Assembly: GCA_963830455.1 (NCBI GenBank)
Contig: CAWHMT010000008.1
Location: 1 to 64,000, forward strand
Source: 20CM-2-65-7 sp963830455
GTDB taxonomy: Bacteria > Gemmatimonadota > Gemmatimonadetes > Gemmatimonadales > GWC2-71-9
Direction: 5' to 3'
Length of the DNA stretch: 64,000 nt
Numbering within the stretch: the stretch's first letter is position 1; each line of letters starts with the position of its first letter. The notes beneath the pieces are model-generated. The model did no database searches. It had not been told where the DNA came from and was given only the letters and a program-made list of their open reading frames with translations. Of the stretch, positions 18,505 to 29,595 are shown piece by piece. The translations under genes were made by a program, and so were the position numbers.

Positions 18505-20745
18505 GAAGAGGCTCCGAACGCCGTCGGTTTCCACGCGGCGAATGACATCGGCCAGCGCCGGAGAGGGGTTGAGATGGTGCGCGCGGCGCAGGCGGGCCAC
18601 GGTCTCGCGCTGATCGCCGCGCAACGCCGCCGCATTGGCCAGCTCGATGAAGGGGATGGAGAACGAAGTGGCGACCTGCTGGGCGGCGGGCTCGAGCACC
18701 AGCGAGTCGACCGCAAAAAACTTCCCGTACCGGAAGACCGAATCGACCAGCACACGCGTCACCGCGGAGTCCACCTTCGTGCCCTGCACCCCGTTCACCC
18801 AGGTCCGCATCGTGTCGGCGTGCGGAACGACTTTGAAGACGAGGCCCCGGAACACGAGGTGCGGATCGAGGCCGAGCCATGCACCGCGTCCCGACGACAC
18901 CCCAAACGCGACCGCCCGTCGCTTCGGGAGATAGGTCGCGAGCATGTAGAGAATCACTTGATCGGCCGTCCGCAGGTACATCCCCTTGCGGATCGGCAGC
19001 TGCAACGGTCCGAGACGGAACACGCCGTCCTCGGTGACCGGCATCGGACCCATCCCCGCGAGCTCGGCGGGCGTCAGCGTGAGCGCCGGGCCGGTGGGCG
19101 GCTCGGGCGGCGCCAGGTTCCAGTACATTTGCGGCGCCACCCTTCGATCGAAGGGACGAATGGGCCGGGACGCGAGCTGCGCGACGTACCAGTCGAGATT
19201 CGCGAGCGACAGGTTGATCTGCGTGACGTCCTGCCGGATCCCCTCGACTTCCTGGAGATACCAGACCGGGAAGGTGTCGTTGTCGCCGAACCCGAACAAC
19301 ACGCCGTATGGCTCGACCGACTGCAACAGGTTGTAGGCGAAGTCGCGAGCCGCGGTCGCGTCGGCACCGTGACGACGCGACGCCGCCGTGAAATTCGTCG
19401 CAAACGGCAGCAGCGTAACCGCGCCCGCAAGCGCGATGGCCCAGCGTGGCGGGGGACCGGCGCGCGCCAGCCGGTGCAGCAGGCGCACCAAGCCGATCCC
19501 GGCGAACACCCCCCACAGCTGGAAGCTCACGACGAAGAAGTAGTCGCGCTCGCGCACTTCGTGCTGAGCCATCGTCGTGTACTGGTTCCAGAACAGCGAG
19601 AATCCGGGCTTGAAGTTCATGTAGATCACGAGCCCGGCGCCCGTGATGGCCCACAGCGCGGCGAGCAGATACGCGATTCCCACGTCGCGCCGGCGCGCGA
19701 AGTCGAATCCCGCAAACCCGAGCGACACGAACAGCAGCGCGACTCCGGTCATCGCGGGCACGGGCAGCGCGCGCGCCCATTGCCACGAGCAGTACTGGAA
19801 GTAGTTGAAGAACTGCTGCCCGAACAGCGTGAGGGTGCGTCCCGGATTGTCCGGCCCCGGCGCCATCGTGGGATTGTCGAGCAGCCCGCGACTCCCGAAC
19901 TGCTCGCGCCGGATCACCGCGAGCAGATTCCGCCAGTTCTCCGGGTTCGCTTCGTCGAGCAACGGCTGCAGGCCCGAGCGGATGTACAGGAACGCGTAGG
20001 TGGAGATGCCGATGGCCGCGATCCCGATCGCCATGAGCGGAAACGCGACCGAGCCCTGGGCGATGCACGCGACGAGCGCCGCCAACAGCAACGCGCCGCC
20101 CAGGTAGAGCAGCGGCGCGCTGCCCAGACCCACGGCGATCAGCACGATCCACAGCGCCGTCAGGGCGCTCCACTCGGCCCACTCCATGCGCCGTTCCGCG
20201 GGATCGGCCGCGGGCCGCGCGCGCAGCGTGTGCACGATGAACAGCGAGACCGCGGGGCCGACGAGCAGGGCAAGCAGATGATTGCCGATCGACAGCGCCG
20301 CGATGTACACGACCAGCAGCAGGAGGTGCGGCGCTTCCGGAGTGCCGCGCACGTCGCGCCAGCGCAGGCACAGCCAGCAGATCGCCGCGATGCTGAACGT
20401 CGCGACGGTGTAGACCTCGGTCTCGTTGCTGTTCTGCCAGTTGGTGAAGCTGAACGCCGAGAGGAGCGCGGCCGCGGCGGCGCCGCCGATCCGCAGCCAC
20501 GGGACTTCCCCGACCAGGAGACGGTGCGCAACCAGGAACAGGCAGCCCGCCCCGGCGGCCGAAAAGCAGGCGCTCATCAGGTTGAGCCGCCACGCGTAGC
20601 CGCCGAGCCGCACGACGTCGGCCCACACGTGACCCAGCATCACGAACAGCGGGGTCCCGGGCGGATGCGGCACGCCGAGCACCTTGGCGGCGGTGATGAA
20701 CTCGCCCGCGTCCCACAGCGTCACGGTGGGAGCGAGGGTGATCAC
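18490..20745 (-). CDS. DUF2723 multi-pass membrane protein (glycosyltransferase-like)
   Basis: A large membrane protein, 751 residues from GTG 20745, with around ten hydrophobic helices and a soluble C-terminal part. The conserved opening TLWDAGEFITAAKVLGVPHPPGTPLF, with its acidic pair after the first helix, is the hallmark of DUF2723 (PF11028), a family related to lipid-linked-sugar mannosyltransferases such as TMEM260. Donor and acceptor are unknown. The start is a problem: the first helix (AAAVAFLVLIGYVITLAP) begins upstream of GTG 20745, the frame is open to about 20815, and the only upstream start-like codon is CTG at 20808. The last codons lie in the heptamer repeat. cdaA precedes it. 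Confidence 0.75.
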   Translation of the reverse strand: MITLAPTVTLWDAGEFITAAKVLGVPHPPGTPLFVMLGHVWADVVRLGGYAWRLNLMSACFSAAGAGCLFLVAHRLLVGEVPWLRIGGAAAAALLSAFSFTNWQNSNETEVYTVATFSIAAICWLCLRWRDVRGTPEAPHLLLLVVYIAALSIGNHLLALLVGPAVSLFIVHTLRARPAADPAERRMEWAEWSALTALWIVLIAVGLGSAPLLYLGGALLLAALVACIAQGSVAFPLMAIGIAAIGISTYAFLYIRSGLQPLLDEANPENWRNLLAVIRREQFGSRGLLDNPTMAPGPDNPGRTLTLFGQQFFNYFQYCSWQWARALPVPAMTGVALLFVSLGFAGFDFARRRDVGIAYLLAALWAITGAGLVIYMNFKPGFSLFWNQYTTMAQHEVRERDYFFVVSFQLWGVFAGIGLVRLLHRLARAGPPPRWAIALAGAVTLLPFATNFTAASRRHGADATAARDFAYNLLQSVEPYGVLFGFGDNDTFPVWYLQEVEGIRQDVTQINLSLANLDWYVAQLASRPIRPFDRRVAPQMYWNLAPPEPPTGPALTLTPAELAGMGPMPVTEDGVFRLGPLQLPIRKGMYLRTADQVILYMLATYLPKRRAVAFGVSSGRGAWLGLDPHLVFRGLVFKVVPHADTMRTWVNGVQGTKVDSAVTRVLVDSVFRYGKFFAVDSLVLEPAAQQVATSFSIPFIELANAAALRGDQRETVARLRRAHHLNPSPALADVIRRVETDGVRSLFAPRP

Positions 20746-20797
20746 ATAGCCGATGAGGACCAGGAAGGCGACGGCCGCCGCCTCCCGGTAGGGAGGC

Positions 20798-21598
20798 TTA
20801 GGTGGCAGGCTGCGTCACACGCTCGCCGCCCTCGAGATGCGAGACGGCACCGGAGAGCAGATCGCGCACCTGTTGCGGCGTGAGGTGGCGATACAGCAGT
20901 CCGTGACTCGCGACGGAGATGGTCGACGTCTCCTCGGACACGACGAGGACGGTCGCATCGGTCTCTTCCGAGAGCCCGAGCGCCGCGCGGTGGCGCGTGC
21001 CGAGCGACTTGTCGGCCACTTTGAATTGCGTGAGCGGCAGCACGCAGCCGGCCCCGATGATCTGATCGCCCCGGATCAGGATCGCGCCGTCGTGCAGCGG
21101 CGAGTACGGCGTGAAGATCGTGGTCAGGAGGTCGGCCGACACCTTGGCTTCCATCGGCACGCCGGTGGTAATGAACTCTTCGAGCCCGATGTCCCCTTCG
21201 ACGGCGACGATCGCCCCCGTCCCGGCGCGCGACAGGCGATCGAGCGCCTCGGCAATCTCCTCGGCGACCGATTGGCGGTCGCTGCGCGAGAAGGCGCGCA
21301 TGAATCGCGACTGGCCGAGGCGCGCCAGCGCATTGCGCAGCTCCGGCTGGAACACCACGACCGCGGCAAACGCGCCGTAGGTGAACACGACGCCGAGCAG
21401 CGTGCTGATCATGGTGAACTTCAAGAACACCGCGATGAAATAGGTGAGCGACAGAATGACGAGCCCGATCACGATCTGGAGCGCGCGCGTGCCCACGAGG
21501 AACAGCAGGAACCGATAGATGACGAACGACACCAGCAGGATCTCGAACAGATCCGGCCACAGCCGCGGGGATAGGAACTTGAAGGCGTCTACGTTCAC
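20798..21598 (-). CDS. cdaA: Diadenylate cyclase CdaA
   Basis: Makes cyclic di-AMP from two ATP at the inner membrane. The 266-residue protein has three N-terminal helices (about residues 15-85) and a DAC domain with the catalytic DGA motif (PLHDGAILI, near residue 170) and the RHR motif (GTRHRAALG, near residue 202). The architecture is that of CdaA rather than DisA. GTG start overlaps the folP stop as GTGA. In Firmicutes cdaA sits with cdaR and glmM; here it is coupled to folP, and no cdaR (YbbR-domain) gene is next to it in this window. Confidence 0.93.
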   Translation of the reverse strand: MNVDAFKFLSPRLWPDLFEILLVSFVIYRFLLFLVGTRALQIVIGLVILSLTYFIAVFLKFTMISTLLGVVFTYGAFAAVVVFQPELRNALARLGQSRFMRAFSRSDRQSVAEEIAEALDRLSRAGTGAIVAVEGDIGLEEFITTGVPMEAKVSADLLTTIFTPYSPLHDGAILIRGDQIIGAGCVLPLTQFKVADKSLGTRHRAALGLSEETDATVLVVSEETSTISVASHGLLYRHLTPQQVRDLLSGAVSHLEGGERVTQPAT

Positions 21599-22761
21599 GT
21601 TGGGTTCGTCGTAGCGCTCGCCAGTGCAAGGGCTTCGCGGGTCAGCGCGACATCGTGCACCCGGAACAGCCGCGCCCCCCGTTCCCAGGCGAGGGCGCAG
21701 GCAACGGCCGTGGCGCGGTCGCGGTCCTCCACGGGCCGGCCCGTCACCGCGCCCAGGAAACGCTTGCGCGAGAGGCCGACGGCTACAGGATAGCCCAGCG
21801 CGACGATCGTTGCCAGTTCATCGAGCAACCGGAGGTTCTGGGTCGCGGTCTTGGCAAACCCGAACCCCGGGTCCACGACGATCCGCTCCCGCGCGATCCC
21901 CTGCTGTTCCGCCCGTGCCGCCCCTGCCGCCAACTCCCTGGCCACGTCGGTCGCGACATGATCGTAGTGGGCCAGGTCATCCATCGTCGCCGGCGTGCCG
22001 CGCATATGCATGAGGATTACCCCGGCCTGCGCGTCCGCCGCCACCCGGGCAAGGTTTGGGTCGAACCGCAACCCCGAGACGTCGTTGATCGCCGCCGCGC
22101 CCGCGTCGAGCGCCGCGCGTGCCACCTCGGCCTTGCGCGTGTCCACCGAGAGCGGCCCGACATTCCGCCTGGCGAGCCCGGTAATGACCGGAACGACGCG
22201 CGCGATCTCTTCCTGCACGGGCACGCTCGCGGCGCCGGGCCGTGTGGATTCGCCTCCGATGTCGAGCAGCCGGCTGCCCTCAGCCATCAGCCGTTCCCCA
22301 TGGGCGACCGCCGCATCCGCTGACGACAGATGGCCACCATCGGAGAAGGAATCGGGCGTCACGTTGACGACGCCGATGATCACGGGCTTGTCGAGCGACA
22401 GCTCGCCGCCGCGGATCGTCCAGGCGCGCGGCGGTTCGGCGCGGGCCGCGAGCACCTCGCCGAGCGCGGGCGCGAGGCCCGCGAGCTCGTGGGGCGCGCG
22501 GTCGTAGCGGGCGAGCGGCGCGAGCCGGCTGGCGGCGCCGGCGACCAGGGCCCAGCCGTCGCCCGTGAGCACGTCGGCGCCGGACTTCGTGCCCCAATGC
22601 ACGAGCGCCTCGCGCTCGGCTTCGCTGATTTCCTCGATGAGCACGACGAGGGGCTGGATGCCGACCGCGGCAAACCAGGCGGGCTGCGCCTCCCAACCAC
22701 GGGCCGCGAGCGCCGCGCGCACCGCTTCCGGTGTCTGCGCGGCGAGCGCGGTGACTTTCAT
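21595..22761 (-). CDS. folP: Dihydropteroate synthase with N-terminal extension
   Basis: Condenses p-aminobenzoate with dihydropterin pyrophosphate in folate synthesis and is the sulfonamide target. Residues from about 110 on are a full DHPS TIM barrel (IGVVNVTPDSFSDGG, LLDIGGESTRPG, SVDTRKAEVA, VDPGFGFAKT, GLSRKRFLG). Residues 1-105 form an extra region seen in some phyla and of no assigned role. ATG 22761 is preferred over longer frames that run into the permease gene. The ftsH-folP adjacency of many bacteria is interrupted here by the four-gene exporter. Confidence 0.92.
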   Translation of the reverse strand: MKVTALAAQTPEAVRAALAARGWEAQPAWFAAVGIQPLVVLIEEISEAEREALVHWGTKSGADVLTGDGWALVAGAASRLAPLARYDRAPHELAGLAPALGEVLAARAEPPRAWTIRGGELSLDKPVIIGVVNVTPDSFSDGGHLSSADAAVAHGERLMAEGSRLLDIGGESTRPGAASVPVQEEIARVVPVITGLARRNVGPLSVDTRKAEVARAALDAGAAAINDVSGLRFDPNLARVAADAQAGVILMHMRGTPATMDDLAHYDHVATDVARELAAGAARAEQQGIARERIVVDPGFGFAKTATQNLRLLDELATIVALGYPVAVGLSRKRFLGAVTGRPVEDRDRATAVACALAWERGARLFRVHDVALTREALALASATTNPT

Positions 22762-22768
22762 GGGAAGG

Positions 22769-23929
22769 TTACCGCAGCGCTTGCACGACGCGCAAGCGGG
22801 ACGCTCGCCACGCGGGGAAGAACCCGCCGACAAAGCCCATGAACACTCCGAACGCGATGCCGATCGCGAGCAGCAACGGCGTGATGCGGAAGCTGAACGC
22901 GATCTCACTGAAGCTCGTCCAGTTCGTCGTGCTCGTGACGACGCCGTTCACCGGCAAGGCGAGCAGCGCGCCGAGGACGGCACCGATCGTGGCGATGAGT
23001 GTCGATTCCGCGAGAAAGCTGAACAGCACCTGCCAGGGGCGGAAGCCGAGCGTGAGCAGCACCGCGATTTCCGGCGTGCGCGATCCGACCGCCGCGTACA
23101 TCGTGTTCACGGCTCCGAAGATCGCGCCGATCGACATGATGGCGGTGACGGCGATCGCGAGGCCGCGCAGCAGCTGTCCCGCGATACCTGTCTGCGCCGC
23201 GTAAAAAGTCGACTCGCGGTGCACATCCACCACCGTCTGGGGATCGCTCTCGATCACGCGCTGCGCCTCTGCGAACGCAGCGGGATCTTTGAGCCGGAAC
23301 GTCACGGACTGGAAGAAGTCGCCGCGGAACACCGGCATGACCTGCTCGTTTTCGCCCCAAATCTCGGACTCGAATGAAGAGCCCGCCGCGGAGAAATGGC
23401 AGACGACGTTCCAATCCCGTCCGGCGAATCGCAGTGTGGCGCCGATTTCGAGGTGACTGAAGCGCCCGAGCAATTTGCGGCCCACGCAGATTTCGGCGCG
23501 GCCCGACTGGGGCCGGTTGCCCGCGATGACCTGCACATTATTGCGGACGACCCAAGCCTGCTCGCTGACCCCTCGCACCACGACGTTGGCGACCGAAGTC
23601 GTGTCACGTGGACGCGGCAGCGGAATGAGCACATAGACCTCGGGACTGATCATCGGACGCCCGTCGGCGCCGGTCGCCACGTGTGGGGATGCCGCGAGGA
23701 TCCTCGCGGTCTCGCGCGAGAGCCCGCTCGTCAATTCGGAATCGGCTCCTTTGCGCACAATGACGACGTTGCGATCCGAGCCGGTGCGCGCCAACGCGGC
23801 GCGCAGACCCTGCCCAAGAGCCAGCATGGCGATGAAGACCGCGACGACCAAGGCGATTCCCACAGCCGTGAACGTGGTCGATACCGGCCGCTGCATCATG
23901 CTGCGCGCATTGTAGGCGATCGGGATCAT
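22769..23929 (-). CDS. ABC exporter permease (MacB/FtsX type)
   Basis: A 386-residue permease with one N-terminal helix (about residues 12-35), a long periplasmic domain and three C-terminal helices carrying the FtsX signature (GSRTPEIAVLLTLGFRPWQV). Such subunits pair in the membrane with a LolD/MacB-type ATPase and move lipids, lipoproteins or peptides outward rather than import. ATG 23929 overlaps the stop of the paired permease gene as ATGA. The substrate cannot be told from sequence. Confidence 0.87.
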   Translation of the reverse strand: MIPIAYNARSMMQRPVSTTFTAVGIALVVAVFIAMLALGQGLRAALARTGSDRNVVIVRKGADSELTSGLSRETARILAASPHVATGADGRPMISPEVYVLIPLPRPRDTTSVANVVVRGVSEQAWVVRNNVQVIAGNRPQSGRAEICVGRKLLGRFSHLEIGATLRFAGRDWNVVCHFSAAGSSFESEIWGENEQVMPVFRGDFFQSVTFRLKDPAAFAEAQRVIESDPQTVVDVHRESTFYAAQTGIAGQLLRGLAIAVTAIMSIGAIFGAVNTMYAAVGSRTPEIAVLLTLGFRPWQVLFSFLAESTLIATIGAVLGALLALPVNGVVTSTTNWTSFSEIAFSFRITPLLLAIGIAFGVFMGFVGGFFPAWRASRLRVVQALR

Positions 23930-25068
23930 TCGACCTTCCGCAGCGCCTGCACGATGGGCAGGCGTGCGGCCCGCAGCGCTGGCACCAAGCCGCTTCCGAC
24001 CATCAGCAGGAGCGCGAGCAACGCGCCCCACACGATTGTCGCCGTCGTGACGTGGAACCCGGGGAGAAACCCGCCTCCATTGAAGTTGATCAGCGCATAG
24101 AACGCTTTCGCGATACCCAGCCCCAGCGCCGACCCGATGATCGCAATCACGCCCGCCTCGGTCAGGATCAGCCCAAACAACCTGCGGTCCGAAAAGCCAA
24201 CCGTCTTCATGACGGCGATTTCACCCGTGCGCTCATTGGCGCTCATCATCATCGCGTTCGCGGTGACCAGAAGGATGGCGAATACGACTGCGGTGCCGAT
24301 GAATCCCAGCAACAAGCTCAAATTCCCCAGCATTCCGGCGAAGCTCGCCTGGAAGGCCTTTTCGGTGCCTGTTTTTGTCGCAGTGCTGGAATTGCGGAAT
24401 TGATCGTCGATCGCTTTGGCCACAGTCGCCGCGTCGGCGGTGCTGTCCATCTCCACAACGAACCAGCCAGCCTGACCCCAGCGACCGATACGCTCGTCGA
24501 GATACTCCCAGTGAAAGAACATTGCGTCGTCACCGAGCGCCGGATCCTTGGGCGTGTAAATGCCGCGGACCGTGAACGTCCAATCGCCGGTGAAGATGGT
24601 GCCCTGCAGCGTGACATCCTGACCCACCTTCCACCCGTAACGTTCAGCCAAGCGCTTGCCGATCAGAGCGGCGGTCCGTTCGCGAAGGAACGCCTCCTTT
24701 TGATCCGGGGGAATCTCGACCTCCGGATACATGGCCAGATACGACTCGACATTTACGGCAAACTGGGGGAAGAATCTCTTATCCTCCTGGTATCTCCCGC
24801 CGAACCAGTTCTCCCAAGTGACGCTGTGCACACCGCGCAGGCTCTTGATCTTGTTGACGTACGACACAGGCATCGTGAAGACGAGGCCCGTGGCGTTGAG
24901 CGTGACGAGACGCCGGGCGCCACCGAACTGCGCGTTCGTGCGGAGCGTCGTGAGGACGGACCGCAACGAGGCGAAGAGAAACAGAGCGGCCACGACGCTG
25001 AGGATGGTGAGCGTCGTGCGAATCTTGTGCCGACCGAGGTTGGCGAGAACCAGGGGCAGAAACTTCAT
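23926..25068 (-). CDS. ABC exporter permease (MacB/FtsX type), second subunit
   Basis: A 380-residue paralogue of the next gene with the same topology: N-terminal LGRHKIRTTLTILSVVAALF helix, a periplasmic domain of about 220 residues and a C-terminal FtsX block with NERTGEIAVMKTVGFSDRRLF. Separate permease genes indicate a heterodimeric transporter. ATG overlaps the ATPase stop as ATGA, so all exporter genes appear translationally coupled. Confidence 0.87.
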   Translation of the reverse strand: MKFLPLVLANLGRHKIRTTLTILSVVAALFLFASLRSVLTTLRTNAQFGGARRLVTLNATGLVFTMPVSYVNKIKSLRGVHSVTWENWFGGRYQEDKRFFPQFAVNVESYLAMYPEVEIPPDQKEAFLRERTAALIGKRLAERYGWKVGQDVTLQGTIFTGDWTFTVRGIYTPKDPALGDDAMFFHWEYLDERIGRWGQAGWFVVEMDSTADAATVAKAIDDQFRNSSTATKTGTEKAFQASFAGMLGNLSLLLGFIGTAVVFAILLVTANAMMMSANERTGEIAVMKTVGFSDRRLFGLILTEAGVIAIIGSALGLGIAKAFYALINFNGGGFLPGFHVTTATIVWGALLALLLMVGSGLVPALRAARLPIVQALRKVE

Positions 25069-25742
25069 TCCGCCTTCTCCAGCACACCTTTTTCCAGATG
25101 CAGTGTCGCCTTCGCTTTATTGGCGGCATGGGCATCGTGCGTGACGATCAACACCGTCTTCCCGAATTCCGTGTTGAGCCGGCCCAACAGCGTCAGAATC
25201 TCCTGCGAGCTCTTGCCGTCGAGCTGGCCCGTAGGCTCGTCGAGCAGGATCAATGTCGGATCGGCGACGATGGCCCGCGCTATCGAGACGCGCTGTTCCT
25301 GTCCGCCGGACAGCTGTCGAGGATAATGATCCATCCGGTCGGAAAGGCTCACGACATCGAGCGCAATGCGGACGCGCTCTTGACGTTCCTTGCTCGACAG
25401 CCGGGTGAGCAGCAGCGGCAGCTCCACGTTCTGAAACGCGGTCAGGACCGGCAACAAGTTGAATGACTGAAACACGAAGCCGATGTGCCGCGCCCGCCAG
25501 GCGGCGAGCTCGGAGGGACGCATCGCGCTCACCACCGCTCCCCCGACCGTAATCGTTCCGCTGGTTGGCTTGTCCAGACCGGCGATGAGATTCAGCAGCG
25601 TTGACTTGCCACTTCCGGAAGGACCCATGATCGCGGTGAAGCTGCCTTGTTCGAAGTCGAGGCTCAGATCCTCGAAGACCTCGACCGTCTGCGTATCGCG
25701 CTGGAATGACTTGTGGACGTCGCGGATTTCGACTAAGGCCAT
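25065..25742 (-). CDS. ABC exporter ATPase (LolD/MacB type)
   Basis: A 225-residue nucleotide-binding subunit with Walker A GPSGSGKST (near residue 40), Q-loop FVFQSFNLLPVLTAFQNVELPL, signature LSGGQEQR, Walker B LILLDEPTGQLD and switch histidine VTHDAH. The FNLLP pattern and length are typical of the LolD/MacB/FtsE group that drives mechanotransmission exporters. A tandem heptamer tract separates it from the adaptor gene, the only clear gap in the cassette. Confidence 0.92.
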   Translation of the reverse strand: MALVEIRDVHKSFQRDTQTVEVFEDLSLDFEQGSFTAIMGPSGSGKSTLLNLIAGLDKPTSGTITVGGAVVSAMRPSELAAWRARHIGFVFQSFNLLPVLTAFQNVELPLLLTRLSSKERQERVRIALDVVSLSDRMDHYPRQLSGGQEQRVSIARAIVADPTLILLDEPTGQLDGKSSQEILTLLGRLNTEFGKTVLIVTHDAHAANKAKATLHLEKGVLEKAE

Positions 25743-25752
25743 GAACCCTGCT

Positions 25753-25787
25753 CGGTTATCGGTTATCGGTTGTCGGTTATCGGGGAT
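25753..25787. repeat. Five-copy heptamer repeat, CGGTTAT
   Basis: CGGTTAT, CGGTTAT, CGGTTGT, CGGTTAT, CGGGGAT in perfect 7-base register, filling the gap between the adaptor stop (25787-25789) and the ATPase start (25742). Three copies are identical. No known function; the array resembles the heptameric STRR repeats known from cyanobacteria in form, not in sequence. Confidence 0.85.
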
Positions 25788-27048
25788 TACTGCGAGAGCT
25801 TGACGCGTTGACCCTCGCGCGGAGTTTCAACACCGCCCACCAGCAACTGCTCGCCGCCCGAAAGACCGGAACGAATCTCGCGGAAATTACCGCTGACGGG
25901 ACCTGCGTCAACGTCACGCTTCTGTAACCGTCCGTCGCGGACGATCCAGACGACGGTGCGGCCGTTGTCGGAGCGCACCGCTTCCGCGGGCACCATGATC
26001 CTGGGCCGCTCGACGGCCGGGTCGGCGCCGGCAGTCGCGGACCGGGGAGCCTGGAGAAACTCTACCTTCGCGCCCATCTCGGTCAGAATGCGCGGATCGC
26101 GGTCGACGATCGAGACCTTGACCTGCACGGTCGCGCGCTGGCGATCGGCGGTGGGCACAACCTGGCGCACTGCCCCGCGGAACGCGGTGTCGGGATAGGC
26201 ATCGAGCGTGATGCGGGCCTGCTGCCCGCCCGAAATCCGCGCGATGTAGGCTTCGTTGACGTCGACCTCGACCTCGAGGGTCGCGAGATCAGCCATCGTC
26301 ACGACCGCGCCGCGCGTGAGACCGCCCCCAACCGAGGGCGCCACCACTTCACCAACCTCGGCTTCCTTGCGCAGCACGGTGCCCGTGAACGGCGCGCGGA
26401 TGTAGGTGTTCTCGAGGTTCGCCTGCGCAACGCGCAGCCCCGCCGCCGTCGCATCCACGCGTGACGACTGCGCGCTCAACCGCGCGTCAGCCTGTTGGAC
26501 GCGGCTCTCGGCGTTTTCGACTTCCTGCGTGGAGACGAGCGTGGGATTCTGCGTGTGAACGTCGCGCACGCGCACGAACTCACGCTGCAGCTGGTCGCGA
26601 TCCGATTGCGTCTCGATCAGCGTCGCTTTCGCGCTGGCGAGCTCCGCCTCCGCCTGGCCGACGGCCGCGGCGTAGTCGGCGTTGTCCAGCCGCGCGATGA
26701 TGTCGCCCTTCCGGACCTCTGAGCCCTCGCTCACGTTGAGGACAGCCAGGCGTCCTGGAATTTTCGCGGACACAGCGGCTTTCGTGCGGGCGACGACGTA
26801 GCCATTCGCGACCACTGCAACGCCTCCGCCGCCATTCGCCGCCCCGTCGCCACCCCCCGCTGCCGCCGTTACCGTGACCACCTGCACCGGCACCCCGCCA
26901 CCCCGCCGTGCCACCATCCACACGACGAGGAACACGAGCACGGCGGCGCCGGCCAGCCACAGCACGCGACCCAGCGCCCGCTTGACCGCGGGCGGCGGGT
27001 CGTCGCGATTGATCCGAAGTTTGGAGAGGTCTGCGGTGTCGGTGGCGC

Positions 27049-27052
<4 letters not shown>
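25787..27052 (-). CDS. Periplasmic adaptor of the ABC exporter (HlyD/MacA type)
   Basis: A 421-residue membrane-fusion protein that would link the inner-membrane exporter to the outer envelope. An N-terminal anchor (WLAGAAVLVFLVVWMVA, about residues 32-48) is followed by a glycine-rich linker, a lipoyl half (ISAKIPGRL-like, GSEVRKGDIIARLD), a coiled-coil hairpin (about residues 130-210), the second lipoyl half (YIRAPFTGTVLRKEAEVGEVV) and beta-barrel domains. GTG start overlaps the ftsH stop as GTGA. No outer-membrane factor gene is adjacent. Confidence 0.9.
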
Positions 27053-29037
<1,985 letters not shown>

Positions 29038-29595
29038 CTACGTCAGACTCGCGATATAAGGAAGGTGCCGGAAGTTTTCGGCGTGATCCAGGCCGTACCC
29101 GACCAGGAACAGCGCCGGGGCGTCCAGGCCCACGTACTTGGCCTCCAGCTCCAGGTGTTCAGCCACGTGTTTGTCCAACAGCGCGCAAATCTCCAGACTG
29201 CGCGGCCGCCGCTGCTTCAGCAGCGCGACCAGCTTGTTCAACGTCTTGCCCGTGTCGATGATGTCCTCGACCAGCAGGATGTGCTTGCCTGCCAGCTCGG
29301 TCTCCGGATCATACACCAACCGGACGTTCCCGCTCGAGACCGTTCCTTCGCCGTAGCTCGAGGCCACGATGAAATCGACCTGGAGCGGCCGGTCGATCTT
29401 GCGCACGAGATCGCTGAGAAAAATGAAGCTGCCCTTGAGCAGGCCCAGCACGAGCAAGTCGCCGTCGGGATAGGCCGTGGTGATCTCGCGTCCCAGCGCC
29501 TGCACGCGCCGCGCGATCGTCTCCTCGTCGAAGACGATCCGCTTGAGCTCACGCCCGCCGGTCTGCTTTTGCTGCCGCGCCGTACCCGATAACAT
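29038..29595 (-). CDS. hpt: Hypoxanthine phosphoribosyltransferase
   Basis: Converts hypoxanthine or guanine and PRPP to IMP or GMP. The 185 residues include the PRPP-binding loop ILLVEDIIDTGKT, the flexible loop SSYGEGTVSSG and KGSFIFLSDLVRKI. ATG 29595 lies inside the end of tilS (47-base overlap); a shorter start is possible because family members begin near KRIVFDEE. With punA it makes a salvage route from nucleoside to nucleotide. Confidence 0.93.
   Translation of the reverse strand: MLSGTARQQKQTGGRELKRIVFDEETIARRVQALGREITTAYPDGDLLVLGLLKGSFIFLSDLVRKIDRPLQVDFIVASSYGEGTVSSGNVRLVYDPETELAGKHILLVEDIIDTGKTLNKLVALLKQRRPRSLEICALLDKHVAEHLELEAKYVGLDAPALFLVGYGLDHAENFRHLPYIASLT

Noticed and set aside
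18574..20883. 769-codon open frame opposite the DUF2723 gene
   Set aside because: Antisense shadow; the opposite strand has consistent helices, family motifs and overlapping neighbours.
25753..25787. Possible CRISPR-like array
   Set aside because: Units are 7 bases with no spacers and no cas genes in the window.
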